Notes: generated by a model not told the origin, from the sequence alone. Numbered from the stretch's first letter, positions 1 through 8,807 are shown. The stretch is DNA of 64,000 nt from Mycobacterium sp. (GCA_021732005.1 JAKFVT010000059.1:124001-188000), one strand, 5' to 3'. Made by a program: numbers and translations.

Positions 1-524
1 CCATGCCCGACGAGCTGGCCAAGTTCGGATTCGGCACTGCGACAGGTAAGCAGCGCGTAGCAGCTCTCGAACAGACCCTGATCGCGCTGAAGGGCTACTG
101 GGCCGGCGACGACGCCCAGCAACCGCAACCGAGTAGGCCGATCCCGCTGCTGCTGGGCGGCCGTGGGCCCCGGATGCTGGAGTTGGTACGCCAGTATGCG
201 GACTGGTGGAACCTGCCCGCCACCTACGTCGAGGAGTTGCCGAAACTGTTGCCCGCCATCGGCACTGCACGCGCCTCGGTCCAGCAGATGGTCGGGTTCA
301 TCGGGCGCAACGCCGACGCCGACGAGGTGGCCGACAAGAGCCGGCGGCGCTGGGGCCATCTCGGTCCCGGTCTGGTCTGCGGCCGTGCCGACGAACTCAT
401 CGCATACTTCACCCGGCTGCGTGGCCAAGGTGCGCAACGGTTTTACATCTGGTTTGCCGATTTCGGTGCGCCCGAGTCGATCGCCGAGTTCGGCGAAACG
501 GTGATCGGGGCCTTCCCGAACTGA
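1..524 (+). CDS. LLM-class (luciferase-like) oxidoreductase, C-terminal part only
   Basis: This is the C-terminal half of a luciferase-like, probably F420- or FMN-dependent oxidoreductase, cut by the left edge of the window. The segment IPLLLGGRGPRMLELVRQYAD (near residues 48-68 of the visible part) is the typical late-barrel LLM motif, matched by WIGASGPRMLEIAGRYADGWW in the family member at 3707-4834. Only 173 residues are visible against a usual 300-380, so the Met at base 3 is probably internal. The gene ends 6 bases before the stop of the convergent epimerase gene. Substrate unknown. Confidence 0.8.
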   Translation, partial: MPDELAKFGFGTATGKQRVAALEQTLIALKGYWAGDDAQQPQPSRPIPLLLGGRGPRMLELVRQYADWWNLPATYVEELPKLLPAIGTARASVQQMVGFIGRNADADEVADKSRRRWGHLGPGLVCGRADELIAYFTRLRGQGAQRFYIWFADFGAPESIAEFGETVIGAFPN

Positions 525-530
525 GCGTGT

Positions 531-1637
531 CTAATCGCCCGCACCGGCCAGGATTTCGGGGCCGTACTTACTCGCGATGAAGTTCCACGGGTCGGCGTAC
601 CGGCCGCGGCCTTCCTGGCGGCGCTGCGCGGCCAGCACCAGCCGCATCGCCGGCCTGATGACCGGCCCCGCCAGTGCGAGAACGGTCTTCAGCGCACCGC
701 TTTGCGATCCGGCCACCCAGGCCACGGTCTCGGACCAGGGGTGTTCTTGAAAGTCCAGCAGCGCCTGGGACTCCGTCGTGTCATACCACCCTGTGAAGCT
801 CCAGCCCCGCTCGTCGTCGGGGTCGCCGGGGAGACTGGCGCCGGCCCCCAGTCGGCCGAGCCCCATCGCGGACATCATGTCGTCTTCGACGTCGCGGTGG
901 GTATGCAGGTGGGTTTCGTCACCGCCGATCAACAGCACCTTGCCGTCGATTGCCTTGGCGCGGTCGACCCCGTTGGCGAAGGCCAACGCGACATCGCGGG
1001 CGTCGACGGTGTGCAACCGGTTGTCGCCGGGAGTCGCCCGCATCAGAACCAGGTAGTCACTGTTCATCGAGCCTGCGGCGTCGGGGGAGATGACACCGGC
1101 CAGGCGCAGCATCGCATAGGGCAGGCCGCTCTCGGTGATCACCTTCTCGGCCAGCACCTTGTCCTCGCCGTACTGGTCGATGGGATTGACCGGTGTCTGC
1201 GGGGTGATCAATTCGGGGTAGCGGTAGGGATTGCGGGATCCGTACACCGACGCACTCGACGCGTACACCACCGTCGGCGGCGACGGCAGCGCGGCGGCGG
1301 CGTTGACCAGATTGGCGGTACCGCCGACATTGACCCGGCGAGCCAGTCTCGGATTGCGGTAGGAGGCCGGTGCCAGCATCGCGGCCAGATGGACGATCGC
1401 GGTTGGAGGGTGGTCGCTGAGCATTCCGCTGACCGCATCGGCGTCGGTCAGGTCGGCGTACACCGGCAGGAATGTTCCGGGGTGTGCCGCGGCGGCCAGC
1501 CGGGCCGCGACCGTCCGGGACGTCTCGGTCGGCAGGTCGGTGGCGACGGCGGTGTACCCGCGGTTCAACAGGATTTCGGTGCAACGCCAGCCGACTTGCC
1601 CGAACGCTCCGGTGACCAGAACTGTGCGTTGCGCCAT
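531..1637 (-). CDS. NAD-dependent epimerase/dehydratase family protein (extended SDR)
   Basis: This 368-residue extended short-chain dehydrogenase has the Rossmann motif GAFGQVG near residues 9-15, an acidic stretch VYADLTDAD, a catalytic SASVYG segment, and a YGEDK (YxxxK) active site. Such enzymes oxidise, reduce or epimerise sugar-nucleotide or sterol-like substrates; the substrate here is unknown. The ATG at 1637 overlaps the stop of the upstream SnoaL-like gene by one base (TGATG), so the two are probably translationally coupled. The long reading frame continuing upstream overlaps that gene and is not used. Confidence 0.85.
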   Translation of the reverse strand: MAQRTVLVTGAFGQVGWRCTEILLNRGYTAVATDLPTETSRTVAARLAAAAHPGTFLPVYADLTDADAVSGMLSDHPPTAIVHLAAMLAPASYRNPRLARRVNVGGTANLVNAAAALPSPPTVVYASSASVYGSRNPYRYPELITPQTPVNPIDQYGEDKVLAEKVITESGLPYAMLRLAGVISPDAAGSMNSDYLVLMRATPGDNRLHTVDARDVALAFANGVDRAKAIDGKVLLIGGDETHLHTHRDVEDDMMSAMGLGRLGAGASLPGDPDDERGWSFTGWYDTTESQALLDFQEHPWSETVAWVAGSQSGALKTVLALAGPVIRPAMRLVLAAQRRQEGRGRYADPWNFIASKYGPEILAGAGD

Positions 1638-2137
1638 CAGGCCATGCCTCGCTTTCGTGCCAGCCGCGCCGCGGAGTCCCGCACGCGTGGTGAAATCCGG
1701 ATGGAGAACAGGGGATTGAACACGTCCTCGCGCAGCCTGGTCAGCGTGGACGTCTTGATCCGCCACTGTCCGTCGGCCTTCTCGTAGGTCTCGTGGTAGT
1801 GGCCGTAGCCCGCAAGGTTGATGCCGGGGGCAAGGCGCACAACGTCGTTCAGCGCCCAGATGCCCGACGCGGTGGTCGGTGAGGTCAGTTCGATCTCGGG
1901 CGCGTGCACTTGATGCACGGTGGGTTGAGAGGGCTTGCCCAGAGTCTGTTTGATGAACTCGACCATGTTGTCCGCGCCGGTGATGAGCACACCGCCGGAC
2001 GGGGTGGTGTCGCTGACGAAGTCGTCGGTGAAGATGTTCCGCCAGCCCACCCAGTCTTTGGTGTCGAGCAGACGGCAATATCGGGCTTTGAGCTTCTTGA
2101 TCTCTTCGATGTCCACTGCCGCGTCGGTCACCGGCAC
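1637..2137 (-). CDS. SnoaL-like / nuclear transport factor 2-fold protein
   Basis: This 166-residue protein has the NTF2-like pattern of small mycobacterial SnoaL_4 proteins: an N-terminal helix IEEIKKLKARYCRLLDTKDW, an IFTDDFVSDTTPSGG strand region and a C-terminal YEKADGQWRIKTSTLTRLRED strand. Members bind or transform small hydrophobic ligands, often next to oxidoreductases, and the exact reaction is unknown. The start is GTG at 2137. It is the first gene of a two-gene minus-strand operon with the epimerase and is divergent from the TetR gene at 2220; 82 bases separate the starts. Confidence 0.8.
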   Translation of the reverse strand: MPVTDAAVDIEEIKKLKARYCRLLDTKDWVGWRNIFTDDFVSDTTPSGGVLITGADNMVEFIKQTLGKPSQPTVHQVHAPEIELTSPTTASGIWALNDVVRLAPGINLAGYGHYHETYEKADGQWRIKTSTLTRLREDVFNPLFSIRISPRVRDSAARLARKRGMA

Positions 2138-2219
2138 AGGCTAACGAACGGCCGCTGTGCCGGCGGCGAACTCACTCGGCAGCGCCCGATGTGATAGACC
2201 GCGCCGTAAACTCTCGCGA

Positions 2220-2861
2220 ATGGCAAAGGCATCGCCGGCGCAGCGGCGGGGTGGTCGGCCGACTCAGGTGGAAGCCGCCGCCCTTCACCACCGGCTCAGG
2301 GAAGCCGCGGTGCGGACGTTCCTGGAGAACGGCTACGACGGGACCACCATGGTCGCGATCGCCGAGGCCGCCGGAGTCGCCAAGCCGACGCTCTACGCCC
2401 GCTACCCCGACAAGCGTGCGGTGTTCCTCGACGTCATCCCGTGGGCGTTCAGTCGTGCTGTGCCGGTCGACGCCGACGACGCCGTCGACGAGCAGGACTT
2501 GCGCGCCGCCCTGGTCGCCATCGGTCAGGGCGCACTGCGTCACGCACTGGATCCGGACATTGTGCAACTGCATCGAATCGCGCGAAGTGAAGCGCACCGT
2601 TTTCCCGAATTCGCACTCAGCGCTGAGTCTCTGGGGTGGGCACGCCGCCAGCAGCAGGTGATGGATCTTCTTCGGCGCCATGCCGAGTCCGGTGCCATCG
2701 ACGTCGACGACATCGAGCTCGCGGCCGAGCACTTCCTGGCCATGGTCGAGGTGCTGCCCGCCCGGTTGGCCGATTTCGGCCTCTACCGCAGCCGCAAGGA
2801 AGAACGCCGACGACTGCTGCACGCGGTCGATCTGTTCCTGCGCGGAGTGCTGCCCCGGTAA
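2220..2861 (+). CDS. TetR/AcrR family transcriptional regulator
   Basis: This 213-residue repressor-type regulator has an N-terminal TetR helix-turn-helix: AAVRTFLENGYDGTTMVAIA followed by AAGVAKPTLYARYPDKRAVF, near residues 30-70. The C-terminal helical domain is the ligand-binding part. I chose ATG at 2220 (MAKASPAQ) because it leaves a usual-length basic tail before the HTH. The gene precedes the dioxygenase operon by 27 bases, and a large palindrome overlaps its stop codon and the next promoter, so it is a likely local regulator of 2889-8035. Confidence 0.88.
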   Translation: MAKASPAQRRGGRPTQVEAAALHHRLREAAVRTFLENGYDGTTMVAIAEAAGVAKPTLYARYPDKRAVFLDVIPWAFSRAVPVDADDAVDEQDLRAALVAIGQGALRHALDPDIVQLHRIARSEAHRFPEFALSAESLGWARRQQQVMDLLRRHAESGAIDVDDIELAAEHFLAMVEVLPARLADFGLYRSRKEERRRLLHAVDLFLRGVLPR

Positions 2862-2886
2862 CTGTACGACCGTGTATAGTTACCGG
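2855..2886. promoter_or_regulatory. 13-bp-arm palindrome with embedded -10 box upstream of the dioxygenase
   Basis: The left arm CCGGTAACTGTAC (2855-2867) and right arm GTATAGTTACCGG (2874-2886) pair at 12 of 13 positions around a 6-base spacer. The right arm contains TATAGT (2875-2880), a good -10 hexamer, 8 bases before the ATG at 2889, so the transcript would start at or next to the start codon (leaderless). The left arm covers the TetR stop codon. The size and position fit a TetR-type operator that blocks RNA polymerase; binding by the adjacent TetR is inferred. Confidence 0.6.
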
Positions 2887-2888
2887 CC

Positions 2889-3707
2889 ATGAGCTTGTCG
2901 GTCGTCGATATCGCACCGGCCATCGCCTCAGAAGTCCGGGCGACCAAGGCGGAGTTGCTCAGCGGTGTGCATGCCGACACTATTCGCGACCTCCTCGAAA
3001 GCCGTGGTGTGCTGGTGTTTCCACGGATTAGCTTCAGTGACGCCGAGCAGATCGAATTCACCCAGACGCTGGGCACATTCGCGCCGGAACGCACCGGGGA
3101 GCAGGTCTACTCCGTCACCCTGGACACCAGCATCAACGAGCTGGCCGACTATCTGAAGGGCTCTCTGTACTGGCACATCGACGGGACGATGAACAGCGTG
3201 CCTATCCGCGCCTCGCTGCTGTCGAGCAAGGTCGTGTGTCCGGACGGCTCCGGCGACACCGAATTCGCCAATACCTATGCGGCCTACGACGCGCTGGACG
3301 ATGCCGACAAGCAGGCACTCGAATCGCTGCGGGTGATGCACTCAGCGTGGAACACGTTGTTTTACTACGAGCCCGAACCCAGTTACAAGACGCTGCGGGC
3401 GATGATGGCGATCGGCGACCGCGAACTGCCGCTGGTGTGGAATCACCGCTCGGGGCGCAAATCCCTGGTGCTGGGGTGCACGGCGCGCCATGTGGTGGAC
3501 ATGGACTTCCGCAGGAGCGTCGAATTACCTGTCCGGCTGCGGGATTGGGCCACCCGACCCGAGTTCGTCTACCGCCACCACTGGTCGGTCGGTGATCTGG
3601 TCATCTGGGACAACACCGGCACCATGCACCGGGCAACGCCCTACGATCCGCAGTCCGGCAGGTTGCTGCACCGCACCAAGCTGGAAGGCGAGGAGCCATT
3701 CGCCTGA
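2889..3707 (+). CDS. TauD/TfdA-family Fe(II)/alpha-ketoglutarate-dependent dioxygenase
   Basis: The 272-residue protein shows the metal-binding facial triad: HID at 96-98 in YWHIDGTM and a distal His near 247 in DNTGTMHRATPYD, followed by Arg residues near 258-262 suited to bind 2-oxoglutarate. Family members hydroxylate a substrate C-H bond, often releasing sulfite, phenol or a similar group, with succinate and CO2 as co-products. There is no Shine-Dalgarno sequence in front of the ATG, consistent with a leaderless transcript. Its stop overlaps the next start by one base (TGATG). Substrate unknown. Confidence 0.85.
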   Translation: MSLSVVDIAPAIASEVRATKAELLSGVHADTIRDLLESRGVLVFPRISFSDAEQIEFTQTLGTFAPERTGEQVYSVTLDTSINELADYLKGSLYWHIDGTMNSVPIRASLLSSKVVCPDGSGDTEFANTYAAYDALDDADKQALESLRVMHSAWNTLFYYEPEPSYKTLRAMMAIGDRELPLVWNHRSGRKSLVLGCTARHVVDMDFRRSVELPVRLRDWATRPEFVYRHHWSVGDLVIWDNTGTMHRATPYDPQSGRLLHRTKLEGEEPFA

Positions 3708-4834
3708 TGGACGTCCAGCCGGCCGCATTTCTGCGCACCACTCTTCCGTTGGATCTGTCATGCCTCTCCGACCTGGACAGTGGTCGGTACCACTCGATCT
3801 GGTTACCCGACCATATGGTCAGTTTCTGGCCGGATTCCTTGTGGACACCGGAATTCACCGACCTGGCCACCGTGTCACCGTCGCCGCACCGCCATCTCGA
3901 CGGCATGGCGGTCGCTGCTGCCGCGGCCGTGCTCACCACCAACGTGTCACTGGCCACCAGTGTGGTCGACACGGTCCGGCGCCATCCCGCGCTGCTTGCC
4001 CAGAGCGCGCTGACTGTCGACCATCTGTCCCGCGGCCGGTTCATCATGGGCCTCGGCAGTGGCGAGTACGAGAACATCGCGCCGTACGGCTTCGACTTCG
4101 CCAAGCCCGTCAGCCGCTTCGAGGAGGCGCTGAAAGTCATTCGGCTGCTGTGGGATAGCCACGGACCGGTCGACTTCCACGGCCAGTTCTACCGGCTTGA
4201 GCACGCCCGCCTCGACACCGAGCCTTACGAGGGACGCTTCCCGCCGATCTGGATCGGCGCCAGCGGCCCGCGCATGCTCGAGATCGCCGGCCGGTACGCC
4301 GACGGCTGGTGGCCGGCCGGCGCGTGGACCCCTGACCACTATGCGGAGATGTTGCGCACCGTTCGCCGGTCAGCCGACCGGGCGGGACGGGATCCGATGG
4401 CGATCACCCCGTGCTTCGTGCAGGTGTGCCTGATCGGTGAGGACGACGCCGCCATCGAACGGATCGTCCGGGCGCCGCTGGTGGCCAGCTTCCTGCTGCA
4501 GGTATCGGCACCGGTGTTGCGGCGCTTCGGATTCGACCATCCGATGGGGGAGGACTGGGCCGGCTTCCATGACATCAACCCGGCCACCCTCACCCGGGAG
4601 CGCATCGTCGATTTCCTTGGCCGGGTCGATCCCGAGGCAATCCTCGCCCTGGTCCCGCACGGCACCCCGAAGCAGGTCGCACGGATCATCAAGTCGTATG
4701 TCGACGCCGGCCTCCGGGTTCCCAAGATCCTGGACTACAGCACCATGGCCGGCCTGGAATACAGCGCGGCATCCGCGGCCAACGTACGCCGGACCGAAGA
4801 CGAACTTCTGGCCCTGCGCGGAGGAGGGTCATGA
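3707..4834 (+). CDS. LLM-class F420-dependent oxidoreductase
   Basis: This 375-residue TIM-barrel flavin/F420 oxidoreductase has the segments WLPDHMVSFWP near residues 27-37, a central LDHLSRGRF-type motif (VDHLSRGRFIMGLGSGEYEN) and WIGASGPRMLEIAGRYADGWW. The long form with the SRGRFIMGLGSGE motif resembles mycobacterial F420-dependent dehydrogenases/reductases such as the phthiodiolone ketoreductase-like group. It is coupled at both ends (TGATG with the dioxygenase, ATGA with the sulfotransferase). Hydride transfer to or from F420 is inferred from the family. Confidence 0.82.
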   Translation: MDVQPAAFLRTTLPLDLSCLSDLDSGRYHSIWLPDHMVSFWPDSLWTPEFTDLATVSPSPHRHLDGMAVAAAAAVLTTNVSLATSVVDTVRRHPALLAQSALTVDHLSRGRFIMGLGSGEYENIAPYGFDFAKPVSRFEEALKVIRLLWDSHGPVDFHGQFYRLEHARLDTEPYEGRFPPIWIGASGPRMLEIAGRYADGWWPAGAWTPDHYAEMLRTVRRSADRAGRDPMAITPCFVQVCLIGEDDAAIERIVRAPLVASFLLQVSAPVLRRFGFDHPMGEDWAGFHDINPATLTRERIVDFLGRVDPEAILALVPHGTPKQVARIIKSYVDAGLRVPKILDYSTMAGLEYSAASAANVRRTEDELLALRGGGS

Positions 4835-6000
4835 CCGCCGGACTGGATCCCGCCGACCTGCTCGCTCGCGCGCGGGCCGAAACCGGCTGCGACGACTTCG
4901 GTGATCCGAGCCTGCCGGAGCGGTTCACCCTGGCCGTAGAACACCTCAACGGTATCGGGATGGACACCAACGGAATTGCCGAGGCCGAGTATGTCTGCAA
5001 CTGGTTGTTGACGTCGCGTCTGGAACTTATCGCGGACCGGAGCCGCTATCCGATTGCCGATGAGGTGATCGACCGGCCGATGTTCGTCACAGGCGAGCCG
5101 CGCTCGGGTACGACGCTGATGCACGCCCTGATGTCGGTCGACCCGCACGGCCGTGCGCTGCGCTTTTGGGAAGTGATGTATCCGTCGCCGCCGCCCGGCC
5201 TCGCCGCTCCGGACGATCCGCGCCGTGACAAGGCCGATGCCGACTGGCGTGAGATCAACGCCAAGATGCCCAAATGGCTGCACAGCCATCCGTACAACGA
5301 CATGCTCGGTGACGGTCTTCCGGAAGACGAACGCACCTGGGCGTACGACTTCCGGGTGATGACACCGACCGCATGGTGGCGGGTGCCGATGCAGACGCTG
5401 GTCGGCGGATTGCCGACCGATCCGGCCGCGCAGTACCGGCTGCACAAGGCGATGTTGCAACAGTGCCAATACCACCGGCCACGCAAATACTGGGTGCTGA
5501 AGGGTTTCCACGGCTTCCGTCTGGAGGCATTCTTCGACACCTATCCTGACGCGAATCTGCTCTGGCTGCATCGTGATCCGGTACAGGTCGCCGCATCGCG
5601 CACCATGATGATGGCCGACATCCTCGAGGGCATCGTCGGGCCCGTCGACCTCCAGGCCGCCGCCAGGATGCATCTCGACCTGACCCGGGCCAGCATCAGG
5701 AACACTATGAGTTCCGCGCTGGTGGACGATCCGCGGATCATGCACATCCCGTACGCCGATTTCATCGCAGACCCGATCGCGACCGTAGCGAACTACTACG
5801 CCTTCTGCCGGCGTGATCTCACCAGGGAGGCGGAGGCCGCCATGCGCACCTACCTGGCCGAGAACCGTGGCGACCGCTATGGCAAGTTCCGCTACTCCAC
5901 GTCGCTGCTGACCGATATCGGGGAGAACCTCGACGATCTGCACGCCGAGTTCGCGCCGTTCCGGGAGCGGTTCGACGTCCCCATCGAGCAGCGGGGCTGA
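4831..6000 (+). CDS. Sulfotransferase family protein
   Basis: This 389-residue protein has the PAPS 5'-phosphosulfate loop in FVTGEPRSGTTLMHALMS (about residues 88-105) and a 3'-phosphate-type segment LLWLHRDPVQVAASRTMMM (about 240-258), the two hallmarks of cytosolic/Stf-type sulfotransferases. It is the mycobacterial long form with an N-terminal helical domain. It would transfer sulfate from PAPS to a hydroxyl group. The ATGA overlap with the preceding oxidoreductase places it in the 2889-8035 operon. The acceptor is unknown. Confidence 0.85.
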   Translation: MTAGLDPADLLARARAETGCDDFGDPSLPERFTLAVEHLNGIGMDTNGIAEAEYVCNWLLTSRLELIADRSRYPIADEVIDRPMFVTGEPRSGTTLMHALMSVDPHGRALRFWEVMYPSPPPGLAAPDDPRRDKADADWREINAKMPKWLHSHPYNDMLGDGLPEDERTWAYDFRVMTPTAWWRVPMQTLVGGLPTDPAAQYRLHKAMLQQCQYHRPRKYWVLKGFHGFRLEAFFDTYPDANLLWLHRDPVQVAASRTMMMADILEGIVGPVDLQAAARMHLDLTRASIRNTMSSALVDDPRIMHIPYADFIADPIATVANYYAFCRRDLTREAEAAMRTYLAENRGDRYGKFRYSTSLLTDIGENLDDLHAEFAPFRERFDVPIEQRG

Positions 6001-6006
6001 CCGGTC

Positions 6007-6810
6007 ATGGACGAGCAGCTGTCTGTCCACGACGTCACCTTCCTGGGGGCGAGTCCGGCTGAACTGCAGCGCCATTGGGAGGATCTCGGAGTGAGCCGCC
6101 TCAGTGTCATCGACACCGAGCTGGTCGATCCCGAATTCAGGCGGCTCGTGGCATCCAGTGACTGTCCGGTGCAGGCCGTTTGTCACGTTTTCGGCGCCGG
6201 CCAAGTGCCGGCCGATCCGGGATCGGTCGCCGCCGCCCGCAGCGCACTGTCGCAGCTGATCGAGGTTGCTGCGTCCGTGGATGCCCGTTGCATCTACCTG
6301 CTCACCGGTGGTCGCGGCGCGCTCAGCTGGGAGCAGGCTGCCGACGGCTTCGGCTCGGCGATCGAGCCATGCGTACGCGAGGCCGAGCAGGCCGGCATCA
6401 GCCTCGCCATCGAGAACGCCTCGGCGTTGTACGCCGATATTCACATGGCGCACAGCCTTCGCGACACCATCACCCTTGCCGAGTCGGCCGGACTCGACAT
6501 CTGTATCGATCTGTTCCACTGCTGGGCCGGGGCCGACCTTGCGGGACTGTTGCGCAGGGCGCTTCCGCGGACGCGGTTGATCCAGCTGAGTGACTATGTG
6601 CTGGGCGATCGAGGGCTGCCTGCCAGGGCGGTGCCGGGTGATGGCGCGATCCCAATCGAATCGTTTGTGGCCCAAGCGCTGGCCGACGGCTACCGGTTCG
6701 GGTTCGACCTGGAGCTGCTGGGGCCGCGGATCGACGCGGAGGGCAGACTGGCGGCCGCGCGGCGGGCGTGTGATGCGGTCCGCGGGATGCTCGACCGGCT
6801 CGGCAGCTGA
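6007..6810 (+). CDS. Sugar phosphate isomerase/epimerase-type TIM barrel (AP-endonuclease 2 fold)
   Basis: This 267-residue xylose-isomerase-like TIM barrel has putative metal-ligand positions LAIENAS (Glu, near 137), ICIDLFHCW (Asp and His, near 165), a QLSDY strand end (near 195) and FDLELLGPRI (Glu, near 237). Such proteins isomerise or epimerise keto-sugars or inosose-like compounds, and some act as dehydratases. It follows the sulfotransferase by 6 bases and precedes the DUF1214 gene by 16. Substrate not predictable. Confidence 0.75.
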   Translation: MDEQLSVHDVTFLGASPAELQRHWEDLGVSRLSVIDTELVDPEFRRLVASSDCPVQAVCHVFGAGQVPADPGSVAAARSALSQLIEVAASVDARCIYLLTGGRGALSWEQAADGFGSAIEPCVREAEQAGISLAIENASALYADIHMAHSLRDTITLAESAGLDICIDLFHCWAGADLAGLLRRALPRTRLIQLSDYVLGDRGLPARAVPGDGAIPIESFVAQALADGYRFGFDLELLGPRIDAEGRLAAARRACDAVRGMLDRLGS

Positions 6811-6826
6811 GGAGAGGGGGAGTCCG

Positions 6827-8035
6827 GTGGCGTTTGGCGATGGCCCGGCGGACGAGGTGCTCGATGATGCGTGGAGCGAGTTCTGCGATCGATTGAAGGC
6901 CGCCGGCCGGCAGTCGTTCAAGGACTTCAACGCCACCTCAGGGGCTCAGCGGGCTGATGCGTTCCGCTTCCTCACCCAGAACCTGGGGCAGGCCTTCGAC
7001 CTTGCGCTGGAAACTAGGGATCCGCGGTACCCGAGCATCCACGCCTTCTGCAGCCCGACCCGCAAACTCGGCGGCGACTGCGCGGATTTCACCTATCAGC
7101 AGGCCTGGATTGACGGTGAATCGATGTACCGGCTCACGGGAACACGCGGTACTGCACGATTTTTCAACGTCACGGTGCAGGGCGAGCGCCCGGTCGGCCC
7201 GCACGTCTTGCACGAGCCGTTCGGTGATGTGCCGCAGGCCAATGTGTTCGGCCACCAACTGCATGTGGAACCCGACGGCACGTTTGAGTTGTACGTCGGT
7301 GGGCCCGAGCGTGGCCCGAACTGGCTGCCGACCACATCCACCACACGGAAGTTGTTCATCCGCCAGGGTTTCGACAGCTGGGATGAGCGGCCCGGACTGC
7401 TGCGCATCGAGCGGGTCGACATGGCCGCGCCCAAGCCGGTAACGACGGCGGCGGCGATGGTCGAAGCGATGGGATGGGCCGGTGAGTTCGTCACCGGCCT
7501 GATGACCAGCTGGCCCGAATTCCCGTTCACCTACGGCGGCGTCGACAACGAGCACCCGAATCGGTTTCCGGAAATGGAAGCCACCGAGGCCGATGCCAAG
7601 CGCGGCCGCGTCGCTGCGAACATGTACTGGGAACTGGGCCCCGACGACGCGCTGATCGTCGAGTTCGACGCGCACGAGGGTCTCTGGATGATCACCAATA
7701 TGGGCGCTTTCTTCACCAGCATGGACTTCCTCTACCGTCCCGTCAGCTACACCCCGAGCCGGGCGTCGGTGGACGGAGACGGCAAGATCCGGCTGGTTCT
7801 CGCCCACGACGACCCCGGCGTGCACAACTGGGTCGACACCCACGGCTTCGAGCGCGGCAACCTCACCTACCGTCACATGCTCTCCGGTGAGCCCGCCGTG
7901 TTGTCCACCCGCCTGGTCGCTCGTGCCGAACTCGACGATGCGCTGCCGCCGGATAGCAACCGCGTCAACGCTTCTGAGCGCACTGCGCAGATGTGGGAAC
8001 GATTCACGGCGGTGCGCGCCCGGTTCCCGCTCTGA
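6827..8035 (+). CDS. DUF1214 domain-containing protein
   Basis: The 402-residue protein carries the DUF1214-type pattern: TYQQAWIDGESMYRLTGTRG early, then NVTVQG, GTFELYVGG and a C-terminal LVLAHDDPGVHNWVDTHGF motif. The molecular function of DUF1214 is not established; members lie next to oxidoreductase and lipid-metabolism genes in mycobacteria. I chose GTG at 6827 because AGGAGAGGGGG lies just upstream; the longer frame overlaps the isomerase gene. It is the last gene of the 2889 operon and is convergent with the enoyl-CoA hydratase (8 bases between stops). Confidence 0.75.
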   Translation: MAFGDGPADEVLDDAWSEFCDRLKAAGRQSFKDFNATSGAQRADAFRFLTQNLGQAFDLALETRDPRYPSIHAFCSPTRKLGGDCADFTYQQAWIDGESMYRLTGTRGTARFFNVTVQGERPVGPHVLHEPFGDVPQANVFGHQLHVEPDGTFELYVGGPERGPNWLPTTSTTRKLFIRQGFDSWDERPGLLRIERVDMAAPKPVTTAAAMVEAMGWAGEFVTGLMTSWPEFPFTYGGVDNEHPNRFPEMEATEADAKRGRVAANMYWELGPDDALIVEFDAHEGLWMITNMGAFFTSMDFLYRPVSYTPSRASVDGDGKIRLVLAHDDPGVHNWVDTHGFERGNLTYRHMLSGEPAVLSTRLVARAELDDALPPDSNRVNASERTAQMWERFTAVRARFPL

Positions 8036-8043
8036 TGCGGGCG

Positions 8044-8760
8044 CTACTTCCCGCGGTTCATCACCCGGTCGGCCGCTTCCCAGTGTTCGTCGGACACCCA
8101 GAGTTCGGCGAAGGAGTCGATGGCTTCAGCCGGTGTCACCCCGCCGATCACCTTCTTGATGCGGCCGGCCGGCTGGTTCGCCAACGACCTTGCCAGCGTG
8201 CGCCATTCGTCGTCGAAGGAGTCCCTGGGAACCACCCGATCGATCAGGCCCCACCGTTCGGCCTCACCGGCGGTGAGTACCGTGCCGGACCCGGCGAGCA
8301 GCAAGGCTTTGCTTCTTCCGACGAGTGCCGCGAGCCGTTCGGCGCCGCCCCAGGCCGGCATGATCGCCAACGAAACCTGGTTGAAGGCGATCTTGATGTC
8401 GTCGGCGGCGATCCGGATGTCGGCGGCGACGGCGACTTCCGCCCCACCGCCGAGGGCGTGCCCGTTGAGTGCGGCGATGACCGGGGCCGGGAAACCGGCG
8501 ATGCGGTCACAGATCGCCCGCATCCGGGCGGCCATGGCCGTGGCCTCCTCGGTGGTGCGCAGCGCGCTCAGTTCCTTGAGGTCGCCGCCGGAGACGAATG
8601 CCCGATCACCGCCGCCGCGAATGACCAAGGCCAGCGCCCCTGCCGCCGCGTCGAGCGCCTCCTCGAGCTCACCCATGGTCGACAGTGCGATCGCGTTACG
8701 GGCGTGCGGACGGTCGATGGTGAGGACCGTAAGTCCGTCGCTCGTCTCCAGATCGACCAT
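8044..8760 (-). CDS. Enoyl-CoA hydratase/isomerase (crotonase) family protein
   Basis: This crotonase-fold enzyme of about 238 residues has an oxyanion-hole segment FVSGGDLKEL (near 55-65) and the second hole ALNGHALGGGAEVAVAADIRIA (near 95-115). The usual hydratase catalytic Glu positions are only partly recognisable, so isomerase or hydrolase activity is possible. Start at ATG 8760 has GGAG nine bases upstream; ATG 8790 would add ten residues and lies 12 bases after a TATTCT -10-like box, so a leaderless start there is a real alternative. It is divergent from the acyl-CoA synthetase. Confidence 0.8.
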   Translation of the reverse strand: MVDLETSDGLTVLTIDRPHARNAIALSTMGELEEALDAAAGALALVIRGGGDRAFVSGGDLKELSALRTTEEATAMAARMRAICDRIAGFPAPVIAALNGHALGGGAEVAVAADIRIAADDIKIAFNQVSLAIMPAWGGAERLAALVGRSKALLLAGSGTVLTAGEAERWGLIDRVVPRDSFDDEWRTLARSLANQPAGRIKKVIGGVTPAEAIDSFAELWVSDEHWEAADRVMNRGK

Positions 8761-8788
8761 GTTCGCGTTCTCCAATTCCGGTATTGGC

Positions 8789-8807
8789 ATTCTCGATGAC
8801 GGAGAAT
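8789..8807. promoter_or_regulatory. Inverted repeat ATTCTC-N7-GAGAAT in a divergent promoter
   Basis: Perfect 6-base arms at 8789-8794 and 8802-8807 lie between the divergent hydratase and acyl-CoA synthetase genes. The right arm overlaps a possible minus-strand -10 box (TATTCT). It could be an operator for either gene, but short arms make chance occurrence possible. Confidence 0.35.

Noticed and set aside
4735..6936. A 733-codon open frame on the minus strand
   Set aside because: It lies opposite the sulfotransferase, isomerase and LLM genes, which have clear motifs and coupled starts; its translation has no recognisable domain and is rich in Arg/Gln/His/Pro, typical of an antisense shadow in GC-rich DNA.
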